A stretch of 5,179 nt of DNA from Chitinophagaceae bacterium (GCA_030151745.1 JASLDA010000149.1:1-5179), one strand, 5' to 3'. Counted from the stretch's first letter, positions 1 to 5,179 are shown. Program-made: numbers and translations. The notes: a model not told the origin generated them from the sequence alone.

Positions 1-46
1 ACGCAGCGGCTTGCATTTTGTCAATGGCTGCACCGAGCGCTGTAAG

Positions 47-95
47 CGCATCGCAACTAGGCCCCGATCTACGCTCGGGGCCTAGTTGCGATGCG
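47..95. repeat. Perfect 21-bp inverted repeat (hairpin, 7-nt loop)
   Basis: The left arm (47-67) and right arm (75-95) are exact reverse complements over 21 bp, around a 7-nt loop (TCTACGC, 68-74). The arm core reads CGCAACTAGGCCCCGA. Transcribed from either strand it would form a very stable hairpin. Neither side carries a T-tract, so it is not a canonical intrinsic terminator for either direction. It lies beyond the tRNA terminator and follows a short open frame that ends with TAA at 43-45. It could be a bidirectional transcription barrier, an RNA-processing or mRNA-stabilising hairpin, or a copy of a dispersed palindromic repeat. The sequence alone does not decide. Confidence 0.85.
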
Positions 96-130
96 GGAAA
101 CGTGCATTGAAACAGGTTTCAGCGCGTCAG

Positions 131-165
131 AAAAAAAAGAAAGGCCAGCAAATTGCTGACCTTTC
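131..165 (-). terminator. Intrinsic terminator of the tRNA-Arg gene
   Basis: Read on the minus strand, an 11-bp stem (165-155 with 149-139, one G-T wobble) closes a 5-nt loop and is followed at once by eight T residues (138-131). It begins 9 nt after the 3' end of the tRNA gene, which is the expected place for its terminator. The plus-strand reading has no T-tract after the stem, so termination should be one-directional. Confidence 0.9.
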
Positions 166-173
166 CTATCGTG

Positions 174-245
174 TAGCCCGGACAGGAATCGAACCTGTAT
201 CAAAAGTTTAGGAAACTTCTATTCTATCCATTGAACTACCGGGCC
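174..245 (-). tRNA. tRNA-Arg, anticodon CCT
   Basis: The minus strand folds into a complete 72-nt cloverleaf. The acceptor is GGCCCGG paired with CCGGGCT (first pair G-T), followed by T8-A9. The D stem is GTTC/GAAT with GG in the loop. The anticodon stem is GAAGT/ACTTT with loop TTCCTAA, giving anticodon CCT, which reads AGG codons. A short 4-nt variable region (TGAT) follows, then T stem ACAGG/CCTGT with loop TTCGATT, and discriminator A73. The genome continues CACG after A73, so CCA is not encoded and must be added by the nucleotidyltransferase. It sits 106 nt downstream of gldD on the same strand and has its own terminator. No repeated fragment of its 3' end is visible, so it shows no sign of serving as an integration site here. 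Confidence 0.97.
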
Positions 246-253
246 GCGGTGCG

Positions 254-261
254 CGAAGTTA
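254..261 (-). promoter_or_regulatory. Possible -7 promoter box of the tRNA gene
   Basis: The minus strand reads TAACTTCG, ending 8 nt before the tRNA 5' end. It fits the Bacteroidota -7 consensus TAnnTTTG with one mismatch (C for T). The same TAnnTTCG variant precedes gldD and the DUF3467 gene in this window. No convincing -33 TTG element is seen, so this is a weak call based on position and similarity. Confidence 0.35.
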
Positions 262-351
262 AGCCGACGGATGAAATATTGACGGAGCGAAAAAGCGGAT
301 TCCGGGACGCGCCCCTTACCCCGGAAAAGCGGAGCGCCGGGAGCGGCAGCC

Positions 352-939
352 TTACTTCCAGGTAAGCGTCTGCAGCATATGCTCGATATCCGTCCGCAGG
401 AAATTGGTCAGCGGCCTGAGCGAATCGGCATTGGGCGTGACGTTGAAATAGAGAGCGCCGCGTAAGAAGTGCTTCGTGGAATCGGTCGCGAAGAACTGGT
501 AGGACGACGCGGCGTCGCCGCCGACGTCGAAGATCACGCCGTGAACGTTATTGGGCGTATGGAAGGCCGGCGCATTGATATAATCGGCCTTCTTCGTATG
601 GAAATAGCTCATCTCATGCGCATCGTTCAGCAGCGTATCCAGCGTGCCGATACCGCTGATATTCTTATATGACAGGTAAATGCTCCCGCCGAGCTCCGGG
701 AAGTCGATATTCATCCAGTACGGATTGTCGGGGCGCATGGCACGGATGGCGCTGTCGGAGGAGACACGCCCGTAGACGGGATATTCAAAGCGGTAGGGAA
801 AGCCCGGGCGCTCGAAGACCTGGTATTCGTGCTGCCGCGGGGTGTCTATCCGCGCATAGCCCCGGGGGCGGGGCGTGTATTGCTCGGGCCGGCAGGCACC
901 CAGGAAAGCGAGCAGGACGAGGGGCAGGAGTTTCCGCAT
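352..939 (-). CDS. gldD: Gliding motility lipoprotein GldD
   Basis: The protein has 195 residues from the chosen start. Residues 1-16 are a lipoprotein signal (MRKLLPLVLLAFLGAC, lipobox LGAC, lipidated Cys16). The mature part carries GldD hallmarks in order: TPRPRGYARID, FPYRFEYP, YWMNIDFP, IYLSYK, KADYINAP, then a long conserved block GVIFDVGG..ASSYQFFATDS..HFLRGALYF, and PNADSLRP near the C-terminal TWK. In Flavobacterium johnsoniae GldD is an envelope lipoprotein needed for gliding; its biochemical role is not known. In many Bacteroidota it is conserved whether or not gliding is observed. The frame can be extended 14 residues to ATG at 981, but the inner ATG gives a standard lipoprotein signal, and a promoter-like box (946-953) lies inside that extension. 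gldE, the usual neighbour in F. johnsoniae, is absent here. The gene is divergent from the DUF3467 gene. Confidence 0.93.
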   Translation of the reverse strand: MRKLLPLVLLAFLGACRPEQYTPRPRGYARIDTPRQHEYQVFERPGFPYRFEYPVYGRVSSDSAIRAMRPDNPYWMNIDFPELGGSIYLSYKNISGIGTLDTLLNDAHEMSYFHTKKADYINAPAFHTPNNVHGVIFDVGGDAASSYQFFATDSTKHFLRGALYFNVTPNADSLRPLTNFLRTDIEHMLQTLTWK

Positions 940-944
940 AGCCA

Positions 945-960
945 GCGAAAATAGTGCAGC
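945..960 (-). promoter_or_regulatory. Promoter-like box of gldD (mirrored copy)
   Basis: The minus strand reads GCTGCACTATTTTCGC. Its TATTTTCG part (953-946) fits the Bacteroidota -7 consensus TAnnTTTG with one mismatch and ends 6 nt before the gldD ATG at 939, implying a very short leader. The 16-nt box differs at only two positions from the plus-strand box at 1023-1038. No clear -33 element is visible. Promoter function is inferred from position and consensus. Confidence 0.5.
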
Positions 961-1022
961 CTTGTTTTGCATCCGGCGCATCCGGGAAATCCCTGATCGA
1001 AAAACATGAGCCTATGCGGGAA

Positions 1023-1038
1023 GCTGCTGTATTTTCGC
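1023..1038 (+). promoter_or_regulatory. Promoter-like box of the DUF3467 gene (mirrored copy)
   Basis: The plus strand reads GCTGCTGTATTTTCGC, 14 of 16 identical to the gldD box on the other strand. Its TATTTTCG part (1030-1037) fits TAnnTTTG with one mismatch and stands 19 nt before the ATG at 1057. If it is the -7 box, the alternative ATG at 1006 would lie upstream of the transcript, which supports the start at 1057. Confidence 0.5.
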
Positions 1039-1056
1039 GCCTCAAAACCAAATCAA

Positions 1057-1374
1057 ATGGAAAACCAACAGCCGCTGCAGGAACAGCAAATCAATATCGA
1101 ATTAACGGAAGATGTGGCTGATGGCCAGTATGCGAATCTCGCCGTCGTCAACCATAGCTTCGCCGAGTTCGTAATGGACTTCATCAACGTAATGCCCAAC
1201 GTGCCGAAGGCCCGCGTGAAGAGCCGCATCATCATGACGCCGTATCACGCCAAGCGCATGATGCGCGCCCTGGTGGAGAACGTGAAGCGCTACGAAGCCG
1301 CCAACGGCATCATCCGCGACGGCGAGCAGGTAGCCGTTCCGTTCACGCTCGGCGGCCCTACGGCACAGGCCTAA
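1057..1374 (+). CDS. DUF3467 domain protein
   Basis: The protein is small, 105 residues, acidic at the N-terminus and without a signal peptide or membrane segment, so it is probably cytoplasmic. It matches the DUF3467 pattern throughout: INIELTEDVADGQYANLAVV, HSFAEFVMDFINVMPNVPKA, VKSRIIMTPYHAKRMMRAL, then NVKRYEAANG and a hydrophobic end. Members are widespread in Bacteroidota. The name records a domain of unknown function, and no activity can be assigned from sequence. The frame is open back to an ATG at 1006, but those 17 extra residues do not resemble the family and would span the promoter-like box, so ATG 1057 is preferred. No Shine-Dalgarno is present; the leader is A-rich (CAAAACCAAATCAA), as is common in this phylum. 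The gene diverges from gldD and is followed by a structured intergenic element. Confidence 0.92.
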   Translation: MENQQPLQEQQINIELTEDVADGQYANLAVVNHSFAEFVMDFINVMPNVPKARVKSRIIMTPYHAKRMMRALVENVKRYEAANGIIRDGEQVAVPFTLGGPTAQA

Positions 1375-1376
1375 AG

Positions 1377-1494
1377 CCACGATTTCCAGGATTGCGAGGA
1401 TCTACCGGGTCCTTGAATCCGGGATCCGACTTCATACTTTTCAAGAACCGCGATTTGCAGGGATAATCTAAATGGTCCCGAAAATCGTGGTTCT
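1377..1494. repeat. Structured intergenic element built on CCACGATTT modules
   Basis: The element starts 2 nt after the DUF3467 stop codon. It begins with CCACGATTT (1377-1385) and nearly ends with the inverted copy AAATCGTGG (1482-1490). A second direct copy, CCGCGATTTGCAGGGAT, lies at 1448-1464 and resembles CCACGATTTCCAGGAT at 1377-1392. Between them 9-nt units recur: ACGATTTCC, AGGATTGCG, AGGATCTAC, CGGGTCCTT (1379-1414). A hairpin GGATC-TA-CCGG / CCGG-GATCC is possible at 1398-1427, and a 13-bp hairpin lies at 1444-1494. It resembles the GGATT/AATCC-rich intergenic repeats known from Bacteroidota genomes. That link is from memory, not from a search. No protein-coding potential is evident. 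Confidence 0.6.
1444..1494 (+). terminator. Large hairpin before guaA, possible DUF3467 terminator
   Basis: The left arm AGAACCGCGATTT (1444-1456) pairs with AAATCGTGGTTCT (1482-1494) over 13 bp, with one G-T wobble. An inner stem GGGA/TCCC (1460-1463 with 1476-1479) lies in the 25-nt loop. A T-rich but interrupted stretch (TTCTGTTTTATCTTTG) follows from 1500. It could end the DUF3467 transcript, but the T-rich part is several bases from the stem and overlaps the guaA promoter box. It may simply be part of the repeat-like element. Confidence 0.4.
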
Positions 1495-1507
1495 CTCAGT
1501 TCTGTTT

Positions 1508-1515
1508 TATCTTTG
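1508..1515 (+). promoter_or_regulatory. guaA -7 promoter box
   Basis: TATCTTTG is an exact match to the Bacteroidota -7 consensus TAnnTTTG and ends 3 nt before the ATG at 1519. Such close spacing predicts a leaderless or nearly leaderless transcript. The -33 region would fall around 1484-1490, in the right arm of the preceding hairpin, where only a weak TGG is visible in place of TTG. Confidence 0.6.
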
Positions 1516-1518
1516 TTT

Positions 1519-3099
1519 ATGAGCAGCGCATCCACTCCTTCGGCTCCGGGCAATATTACCGGCGGCTATATCCTCATCCTTGACTTCGGCAGCCAGTACA
1601 CGCAGCTGATCGCCCGCAGCATCCGCGAGCTGCAGGTTTACTGCGAGATCCAGCCCTGCACCAAGCCGGTCGAGTACCGCCCGGGGCTCCGCGGCATCAT
1701 CCTTTCCGGAAGCCCCTTTTCCGTAAACGACCCGAATGCGCCCAAGCCCGATATCGCCGCCATGGCCGCGCACCTGCCGGTGCTGGGCGTTTGCTACGGC
1801 GCCCAGCTCATCGCCCAGCAGGCCGGGGCCGAGGTCGGCCGGTCTACGCACCGGGAATATGGCCGCGCCCACCTGGCCGCAGTCGGCCACAGCCCGCTGC
1901 TGGCCACGATCGCCGATGGCTCCCAGGTCTGGATGAGCCATAGCGACAGTGTCAAGACGCTGCCGGAAGGTTTCGAGCTCATCGCAAAGACCGAAAGCAT
2001 TCCCGTGGCGGCGTTCAAGGCAGGGCCTGCTTTCGCCCCGCAACCGGTTTACGGCATCCAGTTCCACCCCGAGGTGACGCACAGCACCGACGGCCGGCAG
2101 CTGCTGAAGAACTTCATCCTGGATATCTGCGGCTGCACGCCCGACTGGACGGCCGCCGCATTCGTACAGGAAACCGTGGCGCGCATCGCGGAACAGGTAG
2201 GCCAGGACGGAAAGGTCGTGATGGCGCTGAGCGGCGGGGTAGACAGCACCGTCGCCGCGACGCTGATCCATAAGGCCATCGGCGACCGGCTTTCCTGCAT
2301 TTTCGTAGACAACGGCCTGCTGCGCAAGAACGAGTTCGGCCAGGTAATGGAAGGCTACCGCCATCTCGGGCTCAATACCAAAGGCGTCGATGCCCGCACG
2401 CGCTTCTACACGGCGCTCGACGGCGTCAGCGATCCGGAGCAGAAACGCAAGATCATCGGCAAGCTCTTCATCGATATTTTCCAGGAAGAGGCGGCCGAGC
2501 TGCAGCACGTTTCCTTCCTCGGCCAGGGCACGATCTACCCGGACGTCATCGAGTCGGTTTCCGTCCACGGTCCCAGCGTGACGATCAAGAGCCATCACAA
2601 TGTCGGCGGGCTGCCCGAGAAGATGCACATGCAGCTGGTGGAGCCCCTGCGCTTCCTGTTCAAGGACGAGGTGCGCCGCATCGGGCGCGAGCTGGGCATC
2701 GACGATATCTTCCTCAGCCGCCATCCCTTCCCCGGCCCGGGGCTCGGCATCCGCATCCTGGGCGCCATCAGCGAGGAAAAGGCCGCTATCCTGCAGGACG
2801 CGGACGCCATCTGGATACAGGCGCTCCGCGACAGCGGGCTTTACCACGAGGTATGGCAGGCCGGAGCCATGCTGCTGCCCGTGCAGAGCGTAGGCGTGAT
2901 GGGCGACGAGCGGACCTACGAATACACGCTGGCACTGCGCGCCGTCACCTCCGTGGACGGCATGACCGCCGACTGGGCAAGGCTTCCCTATGATTTCCTG
3001 GCCAAGGTGAGCAACGATATCATCAACCAGGTCAAAGGCATCAACCGCGTCGTCTACGATATCTCGTCCAAGCCGCCGGCTACCATCGAATGGGAATAG
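1519..3099 (+). CDS. guaA: GMP synthase (glutamine-hydrolysing)
   Basis: This cytoplasmic enzyme makes GMP from XMP, ATP and glutamine, the last step of guanine nucleotide synthesis. The protein has 526 residues, full length for the family. Residues 17-206 are the class I glutamine amidotransferase domain ([24 protein letters not shown] with nucleophile Cys92; FHPEVTHS with His183 and Glu185). Next is the ATP pyrophosphatase domain with P-loop SGGVDS at 238-243, [11 protein letters not shown] and [14 protein letters not shown]. The C-terminal dimerisation/XMP-binding domain runs from [12 protein letters not shown] (about 404) to the terminal [11 protein letters not shown]. All catalytic motifs are intact. 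ATG 1519 is the only ATG before the conserved start; a TTG at 1513 overlaps the promoter box and is rejected. This leaves a low-complexity extension of about 16 residues rich in Ser, Ala, Pro and Gly. The gene is probably the first of a two-gene unit with the gene at 3143. Confidence 0.98.
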   Translation: MSSASTPSAPGNITGGYILILDFGSQYTQLIARSIRELQVYCEIQPCTKPVEYRPGLRGIILSGSPFSVNDPNAPKPDIAAMAAHLPVLGVCYGAQLIAQQAGAEVGRSTHREYGRAHLAAVGHSPLLATIADGSQVWMSHSDSVKTLPEGFELIAKTESIPVAAFKAGPAFAPQPVYGIQFHPEVTHSTDGRQLLKNFILDICGCTPDWTAAAFVQETVARIAEQVGQDGKVVMALSGGVDSTVAATLIHKAIGDRLSCIFVDNGLLRKNEFGQVMEGYRHLGLNTKGVDARTRFYTALDGVSDPEQKRKIIGKLFIDIFQEEAAELQHVSFLGQGTIYPDVIESVSVHGPSVTIKSHHNVGGLPEKMHMQLVEPLRFLFKDEVRRIGRELGIDDIFLSRHPFPGPGLGIRILGAISEEKAAILQDADAIWIQALRDSGLYHEVWQAGAMLLPVQSVGVMGDERTYEYTLALRAVTSVDGMTADWARLPYDFLAKVSNDIINQVKGINRVVYDISSKPPATIEWE

Positions 3100-3142
3100 C
3101 CGCCTCTCTCCTTACTCTCACTCCGACGATCCACGATTTTCT

Positions 3143-4444
3143 ATGCAACTGCGCCGATATTGCTTTTTAGCAGCCCTGCTCCTGGGGAGCCTGGCGCCGC
3201 ATACCAGCGAAGCCCAGTTCCTGAAGCGGTTATTTGGCAAGGAAGAGAAGCCGGTGCATAGGAAGCCGCTGCCGCCGCGCCCGAAGCCGCAGGCCCCGAA
3301 AGATCAGCCTGCGGCCAAGAAAAAGGAGGACAACCGGCTAAGGCTGGCCGAGACCGTGAAGAAGGAACGTTACCGCATCGACATCCTCGGCCCGCTTTAC
3401 CTGGGCGAGCTCGTTGCGAACGGGAAGCCGGTGTATAAGAGTCACCTGCCCGACAAGACGCTGCCCGGGCTCGGCTTCTACCAGGGCATCAAGCTGGCTG
3501 CAGACACGCTCGGCGCCTTCGGCTACAAGATGGACGTGTACTTCCATGACATCACCGATCCCACGCAAAGCGTCGACGCGCTCCTCAAAGCGAACAGGCT
3601 CGATTCCAGCGACCTGGTCATCGGGAATGTACAGGCCGCGCAGGTGGCGCCGCTAGCAGCCTTCGCGAAGAAGAAGCAGATCAACTTCGTATCGGCGCTC
3701 AGCCCCACAGATGCGAACGTCAGCGCCAACCTGTACTTCAACCTGCTCCAGCCCAGCCTGCAGCAGCATTGCGAAGCGATCCGCGAGGCGCTGAGCAAGC
3801 GCAGCAAGCGGGATAATATCCTGGTGTACCGCAGGAGCACCAGCGCCGTGGACGAGCAATGCTTCAAGTATCTTACCCGGGACAGCTCCTACAATTTTTC
3901 GGTGGTGTCCGTGAATACCGCGCTGCCGGCCGAGAAGCTTGCAAATTTCCTGGACAGCAACCTGACGAACGTGATCGTGATGCCGATCGTGGATCTCGCG
4001 TACAGCGCGCAATTGCTGCAGCAGCTCTCCAAATCCTTCCCGGAATATGTCATAGAGGTCTACGGCATGCCGTCCTGGAAGGGTATGAGCCTGCTGAATA
4101 AGGAGGGAGCTCTCTCCTCGCTCGGCATTACCGTTTCCGCGCCCTTCTATTTCGATCCCTCGGTAAGCGCAGGCAAGGGCTTTTCGGACATGTATAACCG
4201 GGTCTACGGCGGCCGGCCTTCGGAAATGGCGTTCCGCGGTTACGAAACCCTGTACTGGTATGCGTACCTGCTGAACCGCTACGGCACCATCTTCAACGAT
4301 CATCTCGGGGACGCGGGCGCGGCTCCCTTCACGCGCTTCGACATGGAGCTGCTGAGGAATAAGGACAATAAGGAGCTCTACTACGGCAATAAGCACGTCT
4401 ACTTCTACCGCTACCAGGGCGGTTCGTACAGCGTGACGCAATAG
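3143..4444 (+). CDS. Secreted periplasmic-binding-protein-like protein
   Basis: The protein has 433 residues. A Sec signal peptide covers about 1-24 (basic RR at 4-5, hydrophobic core FLAALLLGSLA, probable cleavage SEA|QF) with no lipobox, so it is expected free in the periplasm. Residues about 27-75 form a Lys/Pro-rich basic linker. From about 77 (YRIDILGPLYLGE) to the end, the alternating strands and helices look like a type I periplasmic binding fold of the branched-chain amino acid receptor kind: GFYQGIKLAADTLGAFGYKMDVYFHD, DLVIGNVQAAQVAPLAAFAKKKQINFVSALSP, NVIVMPIVDLAYSAQLLQQLS, and FSDMYNRVYGGRPSEMAFRGYETLYWYAYLL. No permease or ATPase gene is nearby, so transport is not supported; ligand sensing or an LpoA-like envelope role is equally possible. 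It lies 43 nt after guaA on the same strand with no clear promoter between them, so co-transcription is likely. The ligand is unknown. Confidence 0.8.
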   Translation: MQLRRYCFLAALLLGSLAPHTSEAQFLKRLFGKEEKPVHRKPLPPRPKPQAPKDQPAAKKKEDNRLRLAETVKKERYRIDILGPLYLGELVANGKPVYKSHLPDKTLPGLGFYQGIKLAADTLGAFGYKMDVYFHDITDPTQSVDALLKANRLDSSDLVIGNVQAAQVAPLAAFAKKKQINFVSALSPTDANVSANLYFNLLQPSLQQHCEAIREALSKRSKRDNILVYRRSTSAVDEQCFKYLTRDSSYNFSVVSVNTALPAEKLANFLDSNLTNVIVMPIVDLAYSAQLLQQLSKSFPEYVIEVYGMPSWKGMSLLNKEGALSSLGITVSAPFYFDPSVSAGKGFSDMYNRVYGGRPSEMAFRGYETLYWYAYLLNRYGTIFNDHLGDAGAAPFTRFDMELLRNKDNKELYYGNKHVYFYRYQGGSYSVTQ

Positions 4445-4490
4445 CGGGGCACATTCCGCTTCCCTCATCCGCGCTCCCGGCGGCTTGCTT

Positions 4491-4515
4491 CAACCCCGAT
4501 CATCGGGCCGGGTTG
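4491..4515 (+). terminator. Weak hairpin after the binding-protein gene
   Basis: CAACCC (4491-4496) can pair with GGGTTG (4510-4515). Alternatively CCCG/CGGG (4495-4498 with 4504-4507) can close an ATCAT loop inside CAAC/GTTG. It lies 47 nt after the stop codon. The tail is only TTGTGCC, not a T-tract, so intrinsic termination is uncertain. Confidence 0.35.
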
Positions 4516-4774
4516 TTGTGCCTGGCCGGCTAAGGACGGGCATTTTAAGTGAGTCGGAACAAATACCTGATAGCTTGAAGTACTAGTACCCAAATGCCAG
4601 CATTCACATTAATAGTACTCTACAAACTCGACCGTTGATATTCATATAGATCGATGGTTCGGATACCGTCCGCTAAGATCCCCGAAGCACTCTGGGCTAT
4701 ATCATTTCGGCTTTCCGGCAGCGCTGCAGGCATATTGCCGGCGAACACGGATGCAGGAATTAACAGGGCTTCGT
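4516..4774. other. Non-coding gap with an AT-rich patch and palindromes
   Basis: No credible gene is seen on either strand; the longest ATG-initiated frame noticed is about 14 codons. The stretch 4561-4680 is about 40% GC by hand count, clearly lower than the flanking genes. It holds a perfect palindrome GTACTAGTAC (4580-4589), two AGTACT sites 35 nt apart (4579 and 4614), and an 8-bp hairpin with two wobbles (4632-4639 with 4650-4657). Further right are the palindrome GCAGCGCTGC (4718-4727) and a CCGGCA/TGCCGG stem (4715-4720 with 4736-4741). No promoter for a plus-strand gene is evident. The patch could be a decayed gene, a short foreign insertion or an unrecognised RNA. Confidence 0.5.
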
Positions 4775-4800
4775 AAAAATCAACGGGCTGGCGGACAGCC
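4775..4800 (-). terminator. Possible terminator of the glycosyltransferase gene
   Basis: On the minus strand, GGCTG (4800-4796) pairs with CAGCC (4790-4786) around a 5-nt loop. After six further bases comes a run of five T (4779-4775). It starts 11 nt past the stop codon of the gene at 4811. The short stem and the gap before the T run make this a moderate call. Confidence 0.45.
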
Positions 4801-4810
4801 GAAACCAGTC

Positions 4811-5179
4811 TCAGCTTCCGGTCTGGTCTTCGGCGAAAGCCTCTTCCGTTTCCACCTCTATATGGATCGGCTTGCCGTTGACGGTCAGCGTCTGCGGCAG
4901 GCTGAACCCGTCGGCGGCCTGCGGGTCCCTGGACAATACCCTGCGGCTGTGCCGCTTGCCGAGCTTCAGGTGGTGGCGGCGGGCATATACCAGCACGGCG
5001 TACATCAGCAGCATTCCCAGCACCATGATCCCCACGGCGATATTGATGTTCAAGCCCTGCACGGCAATCGCAAGTATGGTAATCAGGACATTCATCAGCA
5101 AGATCAACATTACCGTTTTACCGTGGGAAAGCCCGAGGTCCAGGATATAGTGATGCAGGTGCGTCCGGTCGGCCCGGAA
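4811..5179 (-). CDS. MraY/WecA-family glycosyl-1-phosphate transferase, C-terminal part
   Basis: The frame is open from the right window edge, so the gene is cut at its 5' end and 122 C-terminal residues are visible. The Met at 5110 is internal, not a start. The first visible residues, FRADRTHLHHYILDLGLSH, carry the HxHH motif of the WecA/TagO branch of the polyprenyl-phosphate glycosyl-1-phosphate transferases. These membrane enzymes move a sugar-1-phosphate (often GlcNAc or a related sugar) from a UDP-sugar to undecaprenyl phosphate and so start O-antigen, capsule or teichoic-type polymers. Two hydrophobic segments follow (about 23-41 and 45-66), then a polar, probably cytoplasmic tail of about 55 residues, basic at first (RRHHLKLGKRHSRR) and acidic at the end (EVETEEAFAEDQTGS). 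The motif favours WecA-like over MraY. The sugar specificity and the missing catalytic Asp motifs cannot be judged here. Confidence 0.88.
   Translation of the reverse strand, partial: FRADRTHLHHYILDLGLSHGKTVMLILLMNVLITILAIAVQGLNINIAVGIMVLGMLLMYAVLVYARRHHLKLGKRHSRRVLSRDPQAADGFSLPQTLTVNGKPIHIEVETEEAFAEDQTGS

Noticed and set aside
1..45. Open frame from the left edge (14 codons, ending TAA at 43-45), possibly the end of a plus-strand gene
   Set aside because: Too short to recognise (TQRLAFCQWLHRAL). Other frames are open too, and nothing but the nearby hairpin supports it.
174..245. tRNA gene as an integration site for a mobile element
   Set aside because: No integrase gene and no duplicated tRNA 3' fragment is present in the window.
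290..345. Similar AAAAGCGGA...CCGGGA stretches between the tRNA and gldD, and a CCCGG/CCGGG stem
   Set aside because: They are short and imperfect, lack a T-tract, and could easily arise by chance in GC-rich DNA.
940..981. Longer gldD start at ATG 981
   Set aside because: It would place 14 residues before a standard lipoprotein signal and put the promoter-like box inside the coding region.
1006..1056. Longer DUF3467 start at ATG 1006
   Set aside because: The added 17 residues do not look like the family, and the promoter-like box at 1023-1038 would lie within them.
1375..1518. A purine or other riboswitch controlling guaA
   Set aside because: The gap is explained by repeat modules, I see no known purine-riboswitch core, and the guaA promoter box lies after the structure, so it would not be in the guaA transcript.
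1507..2847. Long 446-codon minus-strand open frame opposite guaA
   Set aside because: It is the antisense shadow of the intact, GC-rich guaA gene. Its translation has no recognisable motif and a biased composition.
3653..4468. 271-codon minus-strand open frame opposite the binding-protein gene
   Set aside because: It is an antisense shadow. The plus-strand frame has a signal peptide and coherent secondary-structure pattern, while this one has none.
4594..4638. 14-codon plus-strand frame (MPAFTLIVLYKLDR) in the AT-rich patch
   Set aside because: Far too short, with no promoter box, start signal or neighbour supporting it.

Overview
The window looks like chromosomal DNA from a fairly GC-rich member of the Bacteroidota, most likely the Chitinophagia/Chitinophagaceae. 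The clues are a GldD-type gliding/type IX secretion lipoprotein, a DUF3467 protein typical of this phylum, promoter-like TAnnTTTG or TAnnTTCG boxes close to start codons, no obvious Shine-Dalgarno sequences, and a tRNA gene without an encoded CCA end. The genus cannot be settled from these genes.

Layout from left to right. Positions 1-130 carry no gene I can defend, but hold a perfect 21-bp inverted repeat with a 7-nt loop (47-95). A minus-strand tRNA-Arg(CCT) gene follows at 174-245, with a strong intrinsic terminator on its 3' side (131-165). gldD is on the minus strand (352-939). It diverges from a small plus-strand DUF3467 gene (1057-1374), and the gap between them holds two mirrored, nearly identical 16-nt boxes. 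A 118-nt structured, repeat-like element (1377-1494) then lies directly in front of guaA (GMP synthase, 1519-3099). A secreted periplasmic-binding-protein-like gene (3143-4444) follows guaA by 43 nt and is probably co-transcribed with it. A 366-nt non-coding gap, partly AT-rich, separates it from the C-terminal part of a minus-strand MraY/WecA-family glycosyl-1-phosphate transferase (4811 to the right edge). This last gene is cut by the window end, and its annotation depends on reading the frame upstream of its internal Met to the edge.

The genes do not form a single pathway. They are mainly housekeeping or envelope functions: purine nucleotide synthesis (GuaA), gliding/secretion machinery (GldD), envelope polysaccharide initiation (the transferase), translation (tRNA) and a putative periplasmic ligand-binding protein. 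I see no mobile element, CRISPR array, toxin-antitoxin pair or defence island. The most unusual signals are non-coding: the 21-bp palindrome, the mirrored promoter boxes, and the CCACGATTT-based intergenic element, whose 10-nt motif recurs just before the gene at 3143.
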